Source of the DNA: Gordonia terrae
GTDB lineage: Bacteria; Actinomycetota; Actinomycetes; Mycobacteriales; Mycobacteriaceae
Assembly (NCBI RefSeq): GCF_001698225.1
Contig: NZ_CP016594.1
Location: 4,030,001-4,094,000 of the forward strand
DNA length: 64,000 nt
Direction: 5' to 3'
In this document: positions 63,784 through 64,000 of the stretch, one piece after another
Position numbering within the stretch: position 1 is the first letter of the stretch
Layout: every line of letters starts with the position of its first letter
Notes under the pieces: generated by a model
The model's input: only the letters and a program-made list of their open reading frames with translations
Database searches by the model: none
Told to the model about the DNA's origin: nothing
Translations under genes and position numbers: made by a program

Positions 63784-64000
63784 ATGTCGGACGCCACTTC
63801 CACTTCGAAAAGCAACTCGCCGAACAGCTTTCCGCGGCGGTCCATGCTGCGCGGATCGGCTGCCGCCGCAGTCCTGGCCGGTACCGCGGTGGCCCTACCG
63901 GGCGTCACGGTCCCCTCGGCGCGGGCGGTGCCACGACACGGCACCGGCCGCGGACGCGACGTCGCGATCTTCGGCGGCGGGATGGCCGGCCTCTCCGCGG
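63784..64000 (+). CDS. Tat-exported FAD/NAD-binding oxidoreductase, 3' end outside window
   Basis: Only 72 residues are visible. The N-terminus has a twin-arginine signal (SFPRRSMLRGSAAAAVLAG, then AVALPGVTVPSARA). The mature protein starts with DVAIFGGGMAGLSA, a dinucleotide-binding FAD motif typical of amine oxidase or phytoene-desaturase-like flavoproteins. The ATG at 63784 has GGGGG eight bases upstream; another ATG lies six bases earlier. The substrate cannot be inferred from this fragment. Confidence 0.75.
   Translation, partial: MSDATSTSKSNSPNSFPRRSMLRGSAAAAVLAGTAVALPGVTVPSARAVPRHGTGRGRDVAIFGGGMAGLSA

Overview
The window is a GC-rich actinobacterial chromosome segment. WhiB1, a mycothiol-type sigma/anti-sigma pair, DUF3107 and DUF3152 proteins, a 24-residue bL37 ribosomal protein and a PdtaS-type kinase point to Mycobacteriales. 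A propane monooxygenase operon in the order A-B-C-D followed by an alcohol dehydrogenase fits Gordonia best (compare Gordonia sp. TY-5, from memory). No tRNA, rRNA, CRISPR array, insertion sequence or prophage was seen.

Layout. (1) 1-5157, minus strand: nitrate/nitrite assimilation operon narK-nirB-nirD followed by a HemD-like (NnaR-type) gene cut by the window edge. (2) 5397-22890: a conserved housekeeping block that, from memory, follows M. tuberculosis Rv3205c-Rv3226c: TIGR02569 protein, moeZ, DUF3152, TetR, DUF3107, ferritin-like protein, rhlE helicase, PQQ-propeller-like protein, ParA, small membrane protein, diacylglycerol kinase-like protein, whiB1, pdtaS, biotinyl protein, bL37, rshA-sigH, YbaK deacylase and SRAP protein. 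(3) 22979-41571: mixed metabolism and membrane genes, including a Baeyer-Villiger monooxygenase divergent from an MFS exporter, malQ, an FAD-linked dehydrogenase, an LpqH-like lipoprotein, a second orphan ParA, a secreted Pro-rich protein, a three-gene membrane cluster of unknown role, an aminotransferase, a beta-lactamase-fold hydrolase and a DUF222/HNH protein. (4) 42194-59022: accessory catabolic island with a BBE-like flavoprotein, a LuxR regulator, prmABCD, an amidohydrolase, a DUF59 protein, a secondary-alcohol dehydrogenase, a dedicated GroEL paralogue, an AcoR/MimR-type activator with a degenerate AAA+ domain, an acyl-CoA dehydrogenase and an SDR. (5) 59054-64000: two bacterial PH-domain membrane proteins, a chromate resistance locus with ChrB split into two genes, and the start of a Tat-exported flavoprotein.

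How the parts work together. The prm island reads as an alkane (propane) to secondary alcohol to ketone module: a soluble diiron monooxygenase with all six iron ligands at MmoX spacing, its reductase and coupling protein, an NAD-dependent alcohol dehydrogenase, a DUF59 protein that may serve metallocentre assembly, and a chaperonin probably devoted to folding the hydroxylase. Transcription is probably driven by the linked activator, because prmA and the activator gene share an upstream motif (GTGAGACGT plus TCACAG). Two perfect 15-bp intercistronic hairpins without U-tracts may set subunit ratios. Other regulatory signals include a sigma-H/R promoter before sigH, a CRP-type box before whiB1, and palindromes before narK, the BVMO/MFS pair, the LuxR gene and chrA/chrB. 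Short GC-rich repeats lie between genes and extend into the tetR and SRAP coding ends.
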